Assembly (NCBI RefSeq): GCF_003236305.1
Contig: NZ_POTX01000021.1
Coordinates: forward strand, 1 to 43,629
Length of the DNA stretch: 43,629 nt
Source of the DNA: Micromonospora endophytica
Lineage (GTDB): Bacteria; Actinomycetota; Actinomycetes; Mycobacteriales; Micromonosporaceae
Reading direction: 5' to 3'
Shown one piece after another: positions 8,058-16,106 of this stretch; within the stretch, counting starts at the first letter, position 1; every line of letters begins with the position of its first letter. Both the position numbers and the translations under genes were made by a program. Under the pieces are notes generated by a model. That model was not told where the DNA came from, did no database searches, and worked only from the letters and a program-made list of their open reading frames with translations.

Positions 8058-8243
8058 CTACAGGCTGATCGGGGCGCAGGACCACGCGTGGTCGATGATG
8101 GCCTCGGCGGTGCCGGATCGGCCGGCGGGCCAGAAGATCAAGTCGCTGAGGTGCGGACATCCCGTCCGGCGGGTGAGGCCGTCCAGCCACCAGGAGACGG
8201 TTCGTGTGTCGTCGCCGCAGGTGGTCAGTAGGGTGCGTACCAC
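8058..8243 (-). CDS. colicin E9 immunity-like (e9imm) small protein
   Basis: A minus-strand frame of at least 61 residues ends with TGCPHLSDLIFWPAGRSGTA followed by EAIIDHAWSCAPISL. This matches the core of colicin/pyocin immunity proteins (HPxxxDLIxxP...xxExIVxxxxxWR) and the e9imm proteins common in actinomycetes. The start is uncertain. GTG 8243 is the only clear candidate, but the frame stays open upstream into the region preceding the SDR gene, so the N-terminus may be longer or truncated. No cognate nuclease toxin is adjacent. I infer an orphan immunity gene. Confidence 0.5.
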   Translation of the reverse strand: MVRTLLTTCGDDTRTVSWWLDGLTRRTGCPHLSDLIFWPAGRSGTAEAIIDHAWSCAPISL

Positions 8244-8416
8244 GGTGGTCGCGGCGTCCTTGGTGAGCGGCTCGGGCAGGCGCGACCTCTGCGGTCTTCG
8301 GGCTGGTGAACAGGCGCGGGGATGCGTCGGAGGCCGCGGGGTGCGTACAGTTCCGGGTCGGACTTGGGATGGGCTGGATAGATCCGGCGCAGGGAACGGG
8401 AGGAGACAGCGACGGC

Positions 8417-9877
8417 ATGACGGCGGACAAGATTGCGGATACCGGTCAATACCGCATTGACCCGGCCCGGCTGGAGACCTGTCTCAGCGTCTTCGAGGCG
8501 TTGGAGGACCTGCCTCCCGATCACCCCGACGTGGTGCGGGTGCAGCGGGCCACCGCGAAGCTCTATAAAATGATCAAGCAGCGGCGACGCGAGGAACGGC
8601 GGGATGCCATCGCGGCGGCCGACGGCGCGGTGACGGCGGCCACCGCCACCGGCGCCCCGGGTCGGATCGACGATGAAACCCAGGGCAACCCGCTCGTCTC
8701 CCCCACCGTGGGTGCCACGGCCGGTGTCCTGCACAAACCGCGCGGCTGCTACATCTGCAAGCAGCGCTACCGCGAGGTGGACGCCTTCTACCATCAGCTC
8801 TGCCCGCCCTGCGCCGCACTGAACCGGGAGCGCCGGAACGCCCGCACCGACCTGACCGGCCGGCGCGCGCTGCTCACCGGCGGCCGGGCGAAGATCGGCA
8901 TGTACATCGCGCTGCGGCTGCTGCGCGACGGCGCGCACACCACGGTGACCACACGGTTTCCCCACGACGCGGTCCGTCGATTCGCCGCGATGTCCGACAG
9001 CGGGGAGTGGCTCCACCGCCTGCGGATCGTCGGGATCGATCTGCGCGATCCCGCACAGGTGATCGCGCTCGCTGACTCGGTCAGCGGCCAGGGACCACTC
9101 GACATCCTGATCAACAACGCGGCGCAGACCGTCCGCCGCACGCCTGCCGCGTACGCGCAACTCGTCGCCGCGGAGACGGCGGCACTGCCGGACGGCCCGC
9201 TGCCGGAAATGATCACGTTCGCCAAACCGGCCGGCCGGGGCGGCCCGGCGGGCAGCCTGATCGCCGCACCGAACTCGCCCACCATCACCCCGCACGCGCT
9301 CACCGCGCTGGCGCTGACCAGCGGCTCCGCCTCGCCGGAACGGATCGCGGCAGCCAACGCCATCGACGCCGGCGGTCTGGTGCCGGACCTCGACCCGGTC
9401 AACAGTTGGGTGCAGCGGGTGCACGAGGTGGACCCGGTCGAGCTGCTCGAAGTGCAGCTGTGCAACGTGACCGCGCCGTTCGTGCTGGTCAGCCGACTGC
9501 GACCGGCGATGGCCGCAGCGACCGCCCGCCGCAAGTACGTGGTGAACGTGTCGGCGATGGAGGGCCAGTTCGCCCGCGGCTACAAGGGGCCAGGGCATCC
9601 GCACACCAACATGGCCAAGGCCGCGCTGAACATGCTGACCCGGACCAGCGCCCAGGAGATGCTGGCCGACGGCATCCTGATGACCAGCGTCGACACCGGC
9701 TGGATCACCGACGAGCGGCCTCACCCGACGAAGATGCGGCTGGCGGACGCCGGCTTCCACGCCCCGCTGGACCTGGTCGACGGCGCGGCCCGCGTCTACG
9801 ACCCGATCGTCCGCGGCGAACAGGGCGAAGACCTGTACGGCTGCTTCCTCAAGGACTACACACCCTGCGCCTGGTGA
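8417..9877 (+). CDS. zinc-ribbon-containing short-chain dehydrogenase/reductase
   Basis: A 486-residue protein. Residues 1-100 are a helical N-terminal region with YKMIKQRRREERRDAI. Residues about 112-137 form a zinc ribbon (CYICKQRY...LCPPCAAL). The remainder is an SDR domain: TGRRALLTGGRAKIGMYIAL for cofactor binding, DILINNAAQT and VVNVSAMEG. At the position of the canonical YxxxK the sequence is HTNMAKAALNML, so the Lys is kept but the Tyr is replaced by Thr. There is also an insert of roughly 90 residues before the catalytic region. ATG 8417 follows AGGAGACAG. The reaction is unknown. The altered active site means activity or mechanism may differ from classical SDRs. Confidence 0.82.
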   Translation: MTADKIADTGQYRIDPARLETCLSVFEALEDLPPDHPDVVRVQRATAKLYKMIKQRRREERRDAIAAADGAVTAATATGAPGRIDDETQGNPLVSPTVGATAGVLHKPRGCYICKQRYREVDAFYHQLCPPCAALNRERRNARTDLTGRRALLTGGRAKIGMYIALRLLRDGAHTTVTTRFPHDAVRRFAAMSDSGEWLHRLRIVGIDLRDPAQVIALADSVSGQGPLDILINNAAQTVRRTPAAYAQLVAAETAALPDGPLPEMITFAKPAGRGGPAGSLIAAPNSPTITPHALTALALTSGSASPERIAAANAIDAGGLVPDLDPVNSWVQRVHEVDPVELLEVQLCNVTAPFVLVSRLRPAMAAATARRKYVVNVSAMEGQFARGYKGPGHPHTNMAKAALNMLTRTSAQEMLADGILMTSVDTGWITDERPHPTKMRLADAGFHAPLDLVDGAARVYDPIVRGEQGEDLYGCFLKDYTPCAW

Positions 9878-9979
9878 TCGGCGCGGCCAGGCCGGCGCGG
9901 GTACGCCCTTGCGGGCGACCTCGGCCATCGCACCCCTCATCGAGCCCTTCCCTGAGCGGCGGTGCCGCCCGGATGCCGG

Positions 9980-10618
9980 TCAGTGCCGTCGATGGTCCTC
10001 CGATTCTTGTTGGCGTAGCTGGTCGGCGTACTCGTCGAAGGGGCCGAGTCCGACGCTGCGGCGTCGTTCGTCGAGGTGTTGGGGGTCTTCGATCGGTTGG
10101 GGCTGGAGGGGGCCGGTGCCGTCGGGCCCGTACCAGAACTGGGTTCCGTAGCGTTGTGGTCTGCCCTCGGCGCGGAGGATGCGGTCGGTGAGGTAGGCCA
10201 GGTGAGACGGTTCGGCCTCGCCGTCTCGTACTGCCTGTTCGAGCAGGCCAAGGCAGCGGCGTTGGAGATCCGGGTCGCGGTCGGCATGTTGCGCGAGCAG
10301 CCAGGCGGCGGTGGCGGCGTCCTTTCCGACGTCGCCGCGTCGAGGCCAGCCATGTCGGTCGATGATCTGTGTGAGCCATCTGGTGTTGTCGGTGTCGATC
10401 TCCTGTAGCCGGGCCCAGAGGTCGTCACCGGACACCCGGTCGGTGGCCTCGGACCGTGCCTGTTGGTCTCGGTCCATCCGCTCGATCAGCTCGGCGGCGA
10501 GTTCTCCGTGCCTGGTCACGATTTGCCCGGCGGTCTGGTGCCGCCGCCCCGGATCGGCCTGCCGGCCGACCAGGTTCGGTTGGTGGTCCTGCGGAAGCCC
10601 GTCCGTCTCGTACCCCAT
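9980..10618 (-). CDS. DUF6624-like hypothetical protein
   Basis: A 212-residue protein. The C-terminal half resembles the DUF6624 family of actinomycetes: LWARLQEIDTDNTRWLTQII, GWPRRGDVGKDAATAAWLLA, QHADRDPDLQRRCLGLLEQA, YLTDRILRAEGRPQRYGTQF. No enzymatic residues are known for it. I chose ATG 10618 because GGAGG sits 5 nt upstream; a GTG at 10630 overlaps that ribosome-binding site. Its stop is convergent with the zinc-ribbon SDR. Confidence 0.75.
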   Translation of the reverse strand: MGYETDGLPQDHQPNLVGRQADPGRRHQTAGQIVTRHGELAAELIERMDRDQQARSEATDRVSGDDLWARLQEIDTDNTRWLTQIIDRHGWPRRGDVGKDAATAAWLLAQHADRDPDLQRRCLGLLEQAVRDGEAEPSHLAYLTDRILRAEGRPQRYGTQFWYGPDGTGPLQPQPIEDPQHLDERRRSVGLGPFDEYADQLRQQESEDHRRH

Positions 10619-11052
10619 TCCCGCCTCCACGGCTGAACGTGATCAACCCAGCCTATTGGGCCTGTGGGGGCTGTTGCCTGGGCCTGGTAGCGGACCACAG
10701 TCGATGTCCTAGGATGGTTTGCGGGATGTGCGCCAGAGCTGTGGCGTTGGTTGCGGTGAACTCGGCGTCGGCATTGGCCGTGGTGCGGGCGACGAGCGCC
10801 GAGGCACCTGCCAGCCCCGTCGAGGTGGCCCCGGCCCTGAATTCGCCGTCACGCTCCGTCACGGCAACTTCGGGTGCTTGGACGGTGCCCTGGTTGGATT
10901 ACCTTGGCGAGGGCTCTGCCGTGACGGATGGTCTACCCGGGCAGTCGGTCCCGACTCGGGTCGGCCTACCCGCTACCGTCTTCGTATCGCGGCGGCCCCG
11001 CTTCCAGATCCGCAGCGAATAGCCCAGTCCTGAACAGCACGAGGAGACACCG
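10619..11052. other. intergenic region without a confident gene
   Basis: There are about 430 bases between the DUF6624-like gene and the small gene at 11053. A minus-strand frame 10653-10862 (69 codons, Ala/Thr-rich, GTG start, no clear ribosome-binding site) could be a small gene or the relic of one. I do not recognise it, and its coding evidence is weak. Confidence 0.4.
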
Positions 11053-11259
11053 ATGACGGACCCCACCAGCGGCGCCGATCCCACCGCTGACGCCGAAGCG
11101 GGAACGGAGGAGCAGCCGCAGCCCTTCGAGAACCGGGCGGCACGCCGGTCCAAGGGCAAGGCCACCGCCAACCACATCGGGGGTACCGCGAGCCGCGCCC
11201 ACGGCCGCCCCGGCACGGTGCAGAGCCCTCGCCAGTACGGCAACCGTCGAAGCGGCTGA
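11053..11259 (+). CDS. small hydrophilic hypothetical protein
   Basis: A 68-residue protein that is acidic at the N-terminus (TSGADPTADAEAGTEE) and basic at the C-terminus (NRAARRSKGKATAN). It is probably disordered. ATG 11053 has a strong GAGGAG 8 nt upstream. Similar short charged proteins are frequent in Micromonosporaceae genomes. The function is unknown. Confidence 0.7.
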   Translation: MTDPTSGADPTADAEAGTEEQPQPFENRAARRSKGKATANHIGGTASRAHGRPGTVQSPRQYGNRRSG

Positions 11260-11361
11260 TCTTCGGACCTCTGCGTCGGCCTCCAAACAGGCCGTGACCC
11301 GTCGGGTGGCGCGTGAGTCGCGGCAGATCCGGACGCGGTTTATGGCGGGCTTGCGTCTGGG

Positions 11362-12330
11362 TCACCGCATTCGGAGGAGGCCGTGCACCGTGGTGAAGTC
11401 CGTGTCGGCGCGTGGTGGTGTCCGGCGGAGCAGGCGTTTGGCGTCGTGGTTACGGCGTTCGGTACCGAGACCGACGCTGACGTGTTCGAGCGTGGGATGA
11501 TCGACGAAGGGAATGAACGCCTCGATCGGCAGCCGTGATTCGGTGACCATAAGTTCCCGAAGTCGGGGTGCGGCCGCGAGACCCTGCAGCGATGCCGGAT
11601 GCCGAAGGTGACGCATCTCGGTGCAGTCGACGCGTAGCAGCGTGCTGCAGGCGGCGAAGTCGGGGAGGTGGTCCAAGGTGAGGGCGTCCAACCACAGCCA
11701 CTGCAGGGCGGGCAAACGCGTCACCGCGTCGAGGTTGGCGATTTTGCGGACCGCACGCACTGCGAGGTAGCGGAGGGTGGGCACGCAGGCTAGCCACTCG
11801 GTGCTGGTCAGTGAGCCGAGCGTCAGCGCCAGTGACTGCAGATCGGGCAGGGCCATGACGGGCAGAACCTGGTCTACGGGCAGTCGCCACAGCGCCAGTC
11901 CACGCAGACCAGGATTGGCGTTGAGCAGGTCTGGCAGTCCACGTCGGTGCGCCACGATTCGCAGCTGACGAAGTCCCTGAAACGCGGCGACCGGAGCGAG
12001 ATCAAGAGGCGTGCGGGTCTCGCCGAGGTCGAGGAACTCGACCTCGGCGCTCAACTGCTGTAGAGGCGTCAGATCGGTCAGGTGGTGCAGACCAGCAATG
12101 CTGAAGCGACGCAGATACGGGAACCAACGCAGCAACCGCAGCGTCACGAGTTCCTCATCAGAGCCGTAGACGCGCAGAGTCACCCGCGGATGGTCCGATA
12201 GAAGCGCCGCAAGCGACCGATAATCCACCTCGGGCATCGGCTGGCTGATCTGAACGACGTCAGCATCACCGAACCCGCCGCGACACCGCCGCACGTCGAA
12301 CAGGCTTGACACTTCCACCACACGCCCCAT
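11362..12330 (-). CDS. leucine-rich-repeat-like protein
   Basis: A 322-residue protein made of imperfect leucine-rich units of about 20-25 residues: LRLLRWFPYLRRFSIAGLHH, LTDLTPLQQLSAEVEFLDL, FQGLRQLRIVAH, NPGLRGLALWRLPV, LPDLQSLALTLGSL and LPALQWLWLDALTL. No signal peptide is evident, so it is probably an intracellular solenoid for protein contacts. ATG 12330 is preceded by GGGAGGAAGG. It is divergent from an Imm32-like gene, a context that would fit an immunity-type or toxin-related binding protein. That is inference only. Confidence 0.72.
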   Translation of the reverse strand: MGRVVEVSSLFDVRRCRGGFGDADVVQISQPMPEVDYRSLAALLSDHPRVTLRVYGSDEELVTLRLLRWFPYLRRFSIAGLHHLTDLTPLQQLSAEVEFLDLGETRTPLDLAPVAAFQGLRQLRIVAHRRGLPDLLNANPGLRGLALWRLPVDQVLPVMALPDLQSLALTLGSLTSTEWLACVPTLRYLAVRAVRKIANLDAVTRLPALQWLWLDALTLDHLPDFAACSTLLRVDCTEMRHLRHPASLQGLAAAPRLRELMVTESRLPIEAFIPFVDHPTLEHVSVGLGTERRNHDAKRLLRRTPPRADTDFTTVHGLLRMR

Positions 12331-12405
12331 GACCCGTGATCCTTCCTCCCGGCCAACTGGGAACGATCATCCCTGTATGAGCGGAAGTCGTGCTCCTCAG
12401 GCAAG

Positions 12406-12693
12406 ATGCCTGCCATGACCGACAACTCTCTTTCCGTCCCGGCGTATGACCCCGCGATAGGCGTCGTGGCGCCGGCCGAAGGCGGCGCTGTCATCGTCGA
12501 GATCGTCAACGGCTCGGTCGAAATCCTCGGCGACCCTGCTGGTCTACGGGACCTCGCGCGAATGTGCCTTGCGTTGGCAGACTCCCGTGTACCGGACGGG
12601 GCACACATCCACCTCGACGCCGGCATCAACCCGCTTGATCTCGGTTCTGCTTCCCTCATGCTTGCCCGCCACACGACGCCGTCGGGGTCGTAG
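12406..12693 (+). CDS. Imm32-like immunity protein
   Basis: A 95-residue protein with GAVIVEIVNGSVEILGDPAG, LRDLARMCLALADS and DGAHIHLDAGINPLDLGSAS. It resembles the immunity protein 32 family of polymorphic-toxin systems, which carry a conserved GTHxHLD...LxxGS motif. Two possible ATGs are at 12406 and 12415; the second gives MTDNSLS. No adjacent toxin gene is present, so this would be an orphan immunity gene or a domesticated relative. It is divergent from the LRR protein and converges on the zinc-ribbon protein at 12719. Confidence 0.62.
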   Translation: MPAMTDNSLSVPAYDPAIGVVAPAEGGAVIVEIVNGSVEILGDPAGLRDLARMCLALADSRVPDGAHIHLDAGINPLDLGSASLMLARHTTPSGS

Positions 12694-12718
12694 TCGCTAT
12701 CCGCGGCAAGTCCGGAAG

Positions 12719-13258
12719 CTATAAGTCGAACGTGAGGTTCCACTGCGCAGGCAGGGTGCTGCCGCACAGAGCGCACGTGAAGTCGTCGTCGCGCACGATG
12801 TTGCGCTCGCGACAGAACGGGCAACGCCGGAAGACGATCCGGTCGGTGAAGTCACCGGGATGCGGTATCCCGACTCGGTCGAGCGCCTTGGCCACAGCAT
12901 GCCAACAGTCCGGGTCGGGGCAGTAGCCAGTCGACTGGTTGGTTATCTCGACGACGCGCCATCTGGTGCCCACGGAGGCAAACGCCATCTCACCGGCGGC
13001 GAGTACGTCCCGCCCGCCCGCGAGGGCAATGTGTTCACTGCGTCGCGGTGCCAGGTTGAGCACGCCGTCGAGAGCAACGACGAACGTGACCGGCTCGGCG
13101 AGTTCTCCACGGTCACGCCCGGCCAGCCACGCGTCAAGCGAGGCAACCGCATCCACCGCGACAACGTCGACCGCGACCACCCGATTGCGGAGTTCGGCCG
13201 GACCGACATAGGCATACCGTCTGCTTTGCACCATGACCTTCCGAGCGGCAGTGGACAT
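12719..13258 (-). CDS. conserved hypothetical with C-terminal zinc ribbon
   Basis: A 179-residue protein. The N-terminal half has PAELRNRVVAVDVVAVDAV, VTFVVALDGVLNLAPRRSEH and IALAGGRDVLAAGEMAFA. The central segment has STGYCPDPDCWHAVAKALD. The C-terminus has a four-cysteine zinc ribbon (RCPFCRERN ... FTCALCGSTL). It resembles a hypothetical family widespread in Actinobacteria with no assigned function. The start is ATG 13258, with a possible alternative at 13234 (MVQSRRY). It converges on the Imm32-like gene. Confidence 0.75.
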   Translation of the reverse strand: MSTAARKVMVQSRRYAYVGPAELRNRVVAVDVVAVDAVASLDAWLAGRDRGELAEPVTFVVALDGVLNLAPRRSEHIALAGGRDVLAAGEMAFASVGTRWRVVEITNQSTGYCPDPDCWHAVAKALDRVGIPHPGDFTDRIVFRRCPFCRERNIVRDDDFTCALCGSTLPAQWNLTFDL

Positions 13259-13386
13259 ACGCCGTGTCCTTCGTGTCCGTGCGTAACACCTGCCCGGATG
13301 GCAGCCCGCCGGGCAGTCTCATTGGCAGGCGAGCACAGCGCCGCCGCAGACGGGAGCCGAGGACGGGAGGCACCAGATGCTCCGAC

Positions 13387-13608
13387 CTAGCCGGTGGTGC
13401 CTCTACGCGGCCTCTCGGCCTGCCACTTTCGGATGGTGTCGGGTTGCCAGGCCGGGGACCGGCCGAACATCCGGTCGGGCGCGGGAGCCTGCCCGCGTGA
13501 GACGTAAGAGGCCCAGGTGGCGCGACTGATCGGGGCACCTAGCGACGCGAGGTAGGTGCGTACGTGGTCCGTCGTCCACCAGTCGGCGGGCAGGTCAGCG
13601 TCAGTCAT
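13387..13608 (-). CDS. small winged-helix, excisionase-like DNA-binding protein
   Basis: A 73-residue protein. WWTTDHVRTYLASLGAPISR, ATWASYVSRGQAPAPDRMFG and RSPAWQPDTIRKWQAERPR have the layout of AlpA/excisionase-type winged-helix proteins: helix-turn-helix, a wing carrying R/G residues, and a terminal W-Q-x-x-x-I-x-x-W helix. It lies about 100 bp from tRNA-Pro on the same strand, a place where recombination-directionality factors are sometimes found. No integrase neighbours it, so it may be chromosomal and regulatory. No clear ribosome-binding site is seen. Confidence 0.6.
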   Translation of the reverse strand: MTDADLPADWWTTDHVRTYLASLGAPISRATWASYVSRGQAPAPDRMFGRSPAWQPDTIRKWQAERPRRGTTG

Positions 13609-13657
13609 CAGTGCGGGACGTCAAAATCAGCAAAAGCCTACCATCCTACTACGAACT

Positions 13658-13699
13658 AGAGGCCGTTGACCAGGGTTTTCACCCCAGTTGACGGCCTCT
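13658..13699. terminator. hairpin next to tRNA-Pro
   Basis: AGAGGCCGT (13658-13666) pairs with ACGGCCTCT (13691-13699). The inner part is partly paired and the loop is TTTTCA. T residues follow on the plus strand. It lies just downstream of the minus-strand tRNA-Pro and probably ends its transcript, possibly in both directions. Confidence 0.6.
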
Positions 13700-13709
13700 T
13701 TTCGTGCTG

Positions 13710-13783
<74 letters not shown>

Positions 13784-13994
13784 ATGCCATCGCTAGGTCT
13801 TCCCCGCGACAGCCGGTACAGCTTAGCGCAAGATCCGTCTCGCGTCGCACAGGGCCCTGCTGGTGGCGTTGTGCGGCCGTATCTCCCGGTTCGCTGGTGT
13901 CAGCGGGGCTCCGGGGACCGGGTTTCGCTTCGTGTCCGGTCCCCGGGTCACCGTCGCCGCCGTCTCTTCCAGGTCGACAGGCAGGCCATCATCG

Positions 13995-14260
13995 TCACCT
14001 GCCGGCGCGGCGCAGCATCGCGTCTGTCTCGGGATCGGGCATCAGTTCCCGCACCTCCTGCGGCGCAGCGGCAGACGCAGGCGATCTTGGCAGCCCAGGT
14101 CAGCGCCTCTTCGCGTGAGGCTACGTCGACGACCGTGAACCCGCCGATGACCTAAGGGCCGTCGGTGACCTTCCCGTCTGTGGCCACGACGTTCGCCTGT
14201 TGGCGTTCGAGCCCCGCGCCGAACACGAACACGCCGGCGTCCACCGAACGACTCGCCGCG
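13995..14260 (-). pseudogene. YCII-domain protein, degenerate
   Basis: The minus strand contains YCII-family segments: DAGVFVFGAGLERQQANVVA, DGKVTDGP, an in-frame TAG, then VIGGFTVVDVASREEALTW and AAKIA. After a frameshift it continues as QEVRELMPDPETDAML-like sequence, ending RRAGR and TGA at 13995. The normal PF03795 order (DGP, GGF, D, EAL) is preserved, but one stop and at least one frameshift break it. Neighbouring functional genes are unaffected. Confidence 0.65.
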
Positions 14261-14287
14261 GATTCGACGCCGTGCCGGGAGGATATT

Positions 14288-14902
14288 TTACGGGATCTCC
14301 GCCGCCGGGAGCTGGCGTACGGTGTCGCCGGTCTTGATCGTCGCGCCGACGAGCACCCGGGCGTTGAGGCCGCGCAGTCGCAGCCGCTTGCCTTCCTCGG
14401 TCCAGACGATCTTGTGGGCGTCGCGGCCGAACCGGGCGGCGAACTTGGCGCAGCCGGTGTGTGGCTGGTCGGTCACCTCGATCACGGCCCGGTCGCCGAT
14501 GGCCAGGCGGGTGCCGGCCGGCAGGGCGTCGACGCTCAGGTCGAGATCCAGGTAGAGCTGATCTCCGGCGAGCGCCCAGGCGTCCCGGTCAGGACCCGCG
14601 ATCAGTTCGACGAAACGGGAGTTGATGACGTTGAGCTGCATGTCGGGGTGCGGTGACCGGTCGGGCGTCCGCGAGCTGGGCCGTTCACTCCAGCTGTCGC
14701 CGATCAGCCCGGCGTCGGGGTCCAGCTCGGCCTGGGAGAGGACCTCCCGGTCGCCGACGGCGGGTCGACGTACGGCCAACGCCAGGGTGCCGACGTCTCG
14801 GGGGGAGCGCTGCACGAGGTGCAGCCCTGCCATGATCTCGTCCATGGAGCGATGACGCACGGTGCGGGAGTCTGCCACGCTCCGACTGTGCCCCACGCGC
14901 AT
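14288..14902 (-). CDS. MOSC domain-containing protein
   Basis: A 204-residue MOSC (molybdenum-cofactor sulfurase C-terminal) protein. It has RDVGTLALAVRRPAVGDREV, DPDAGLIGDSW, MQLNVINSRFVELIAG, LAIGDRAVIEVTDQPHTGCA with the conserved Cys of HTGCAKF, and LRLRGLNARVLVGATIKTGD. Family knowledge: MOSC domains transfer or handle sulfur in molybdenum-cofactor and YiiM-like detoxification chemistry. Start ATG 14902 is chosen because the family starts at this distance. A later ATG at 14845 is possible, and neither has a clear ribosome-binding site. Confidence 0.8.
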   Translation of the reverse strand: MRVGHSRSVADSRTVRHRSMDEIMAGLHLVQRSPRDVGTLALAVRRPAVGDREVLSQAELDPDAGLIGDSWSERPSSRTPDRSPHPDMQLNVINSRFVELIAGPDRDAWALAGDQLYLDLDLSVDALPAGTRLAIGDRAVIEVTDQPHTGCAKFAARFGRDAHKIVWTEEGKRLRLRGLNARVLVGATIKTGDTVRQLPAAEIP

Positions 14903-14948
14903 CGACGGCGTCCAAACTATTCTCGAAACGCGAGATCACCTGGCCGGT

Positions 14949-16064
14949 TCAGGCGATGAGCAGGCGGAGGCCGAGTTCCGCGGCGTCGAGGGCGACCAGG
15001 TCGCGGTTGCGCTCGGCCCACCGGCCCGAGGAGAGGTCTTCGCGGAGGGTGCGGACCGCCCGTTGCTCGGCCTGTGGCCCGACTCTGGCCCACACCGACA
15101 CCGCCCGGCGTACGTGGTCGTCCAGGTATGCCTCGGGTCGGCGCCAGTGCGCCTCGAAGAAGCCGTCAGTGCAGTCCCACGGGACGAGCACCGGCTCCGC
15201 GTGGCCGCCGATCGCGCGGGTCAGGTCGGCCAGGGACGGCCAGCCGACGAGGAGGTCTGCGAACTCGGGGAGGTAGTCGCGGGTGAGCCAGAACCGGTGC
15301 CGCCAGCCGGTGTCATCGGCGTCGTACGTGAACACCACCACCCGGCGGGCCACCCGTCGCATCTCCCGCAACCCGGCGACCGGGTCGGGCCAGTGATGGA
15401 CGGTGCTGACCGCCATCGCGGCGTCGAAGGACTGGTCCGCGAAGGGCAGGCTCTCGGCGGCGGCAGCCAGGCAGGGCGCCGCGCCCACCGGACGCAGGGC
15501 CCGCATGACCGCCGACGGTTCCACCGCCGTGACGTCGCGGTCGGGTGGTTCGTACGATCCGGTGCCGGCTCCCACATTCAGCACGGTTCGCGCGTCTCCC
15601 AGCGCCGCCCAGATGCGTGCGGCGATCCGTGGCTCGGTGCGCCGCGTCGCGGGATAGGCGGATCCGATGACGTCGTACAACTGTGCGCCGAACACCGTCA
15701 GTTTCTCCTCCGGAGTCGTCTGGATTCCCATCGCCCGGGCCTGGAGTTCCCGGTCTATGGCCGTCACCATGGCGGCGGCCTGCTCGCGCTGGTCCACCAG
15801 CAGCCCGCGCAGCCGGCACAGGTGCGCGACCGCGTCGGTGTCCGGGTCGTCGACCAGATCCGCGATCTCCCGCAACCCGAAGCCGAGCCGCCGGTAGGCG
15901 AGCACCTCCCGGAGCCGTTCCACATCGGCCGCGGAGTAGGCCCGGTGCCCGGCCGCGGTCCGGGTGGACGGCGCCAGGAGGCCGATCTCGTCATAGTGAT
16001 GCAGGGTGCGGACGCTGACGCCGGCCAACTCCGCCACCCGTCCCACGGTCAGGTGCTCCTCCAC
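14949..16064 (-). CDS. MerR regulator fused to SAM-dependent methyltransferase
   Basis: One 371-residue frame carries two domains. Residues 1-115 are a MerR-type regulator: LTVGRVAELAGVSVRTLHHY, DEIGLLAPSTRTAAGHRAYS, LREVLAYRRLGFGLREIADL, then a dimerisation helix with the TipA-like TTPEEKLTVFG. From about residue 125 it is a class I methyltransferase: YDVIGSAYPATRRTEPRIAA, motif I VLNVGAGTGSYEP, VTAVEPSAVM, LPFADQSFDAAMAVSTVHHW. Each half is close to full length for its family. ATG 16064 is the only strong start. The fusion could make methyltransferase activity or substrate sensing modulate DNA binding, but the role is unknown. Confidence 0.85.
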   Translation of the reverse strand: MEEHLTVGRVAELAGVSVRTLHHYDEIGLLAPSTRTAAGHRAYSAADVERLREVLAYRRLGFGLREIADLVDDPDTDAVAHLCRLRGLLVDQREQAAAMVTAIDRELQARAMGIQTTPEEKLTVFGAQLYDVIGSAYPATRRTEPRIAARIWAALGDARTVLNVGAGTGSYEPPDRDVTAVEPSAVMRALRPVGAAPCLAAAAESLPFADQSFDAAMAVSTVHHWPDPVAGLREMRRVARRVVVFTYDADDTGWRHRFWLTRDYLPEFADLLVGWPSLADLTRAIGGHAEPVLVPWDCTDGFFEAHWRRPEAYLDDHVRRAVSVWARVGPQAEQRAVRTLREDLSSGRWAERNRDLVALDAAELGLRLLIA

Positions 16065-16106
16065 GGCATCGACTATGTGACCTGACGCCGCGTGAGGAGC
16101 AAGTGC

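Noticed and set aside
10653..10862. A 69-codon minus-strand frame
   Set aside because: No recognisable family, no good ribosome-binding site and weak coding signal; noted only in the intergenic entry.
14862..16085. Long plus-strand open frame opposite the MerR-methyltransferase gene
   Set aside because: Its composition (Gly/Arg/Val-rich, no motifs) is typical of antisense frames in high-GC DNA, while the minus strand has two recognisable domains.
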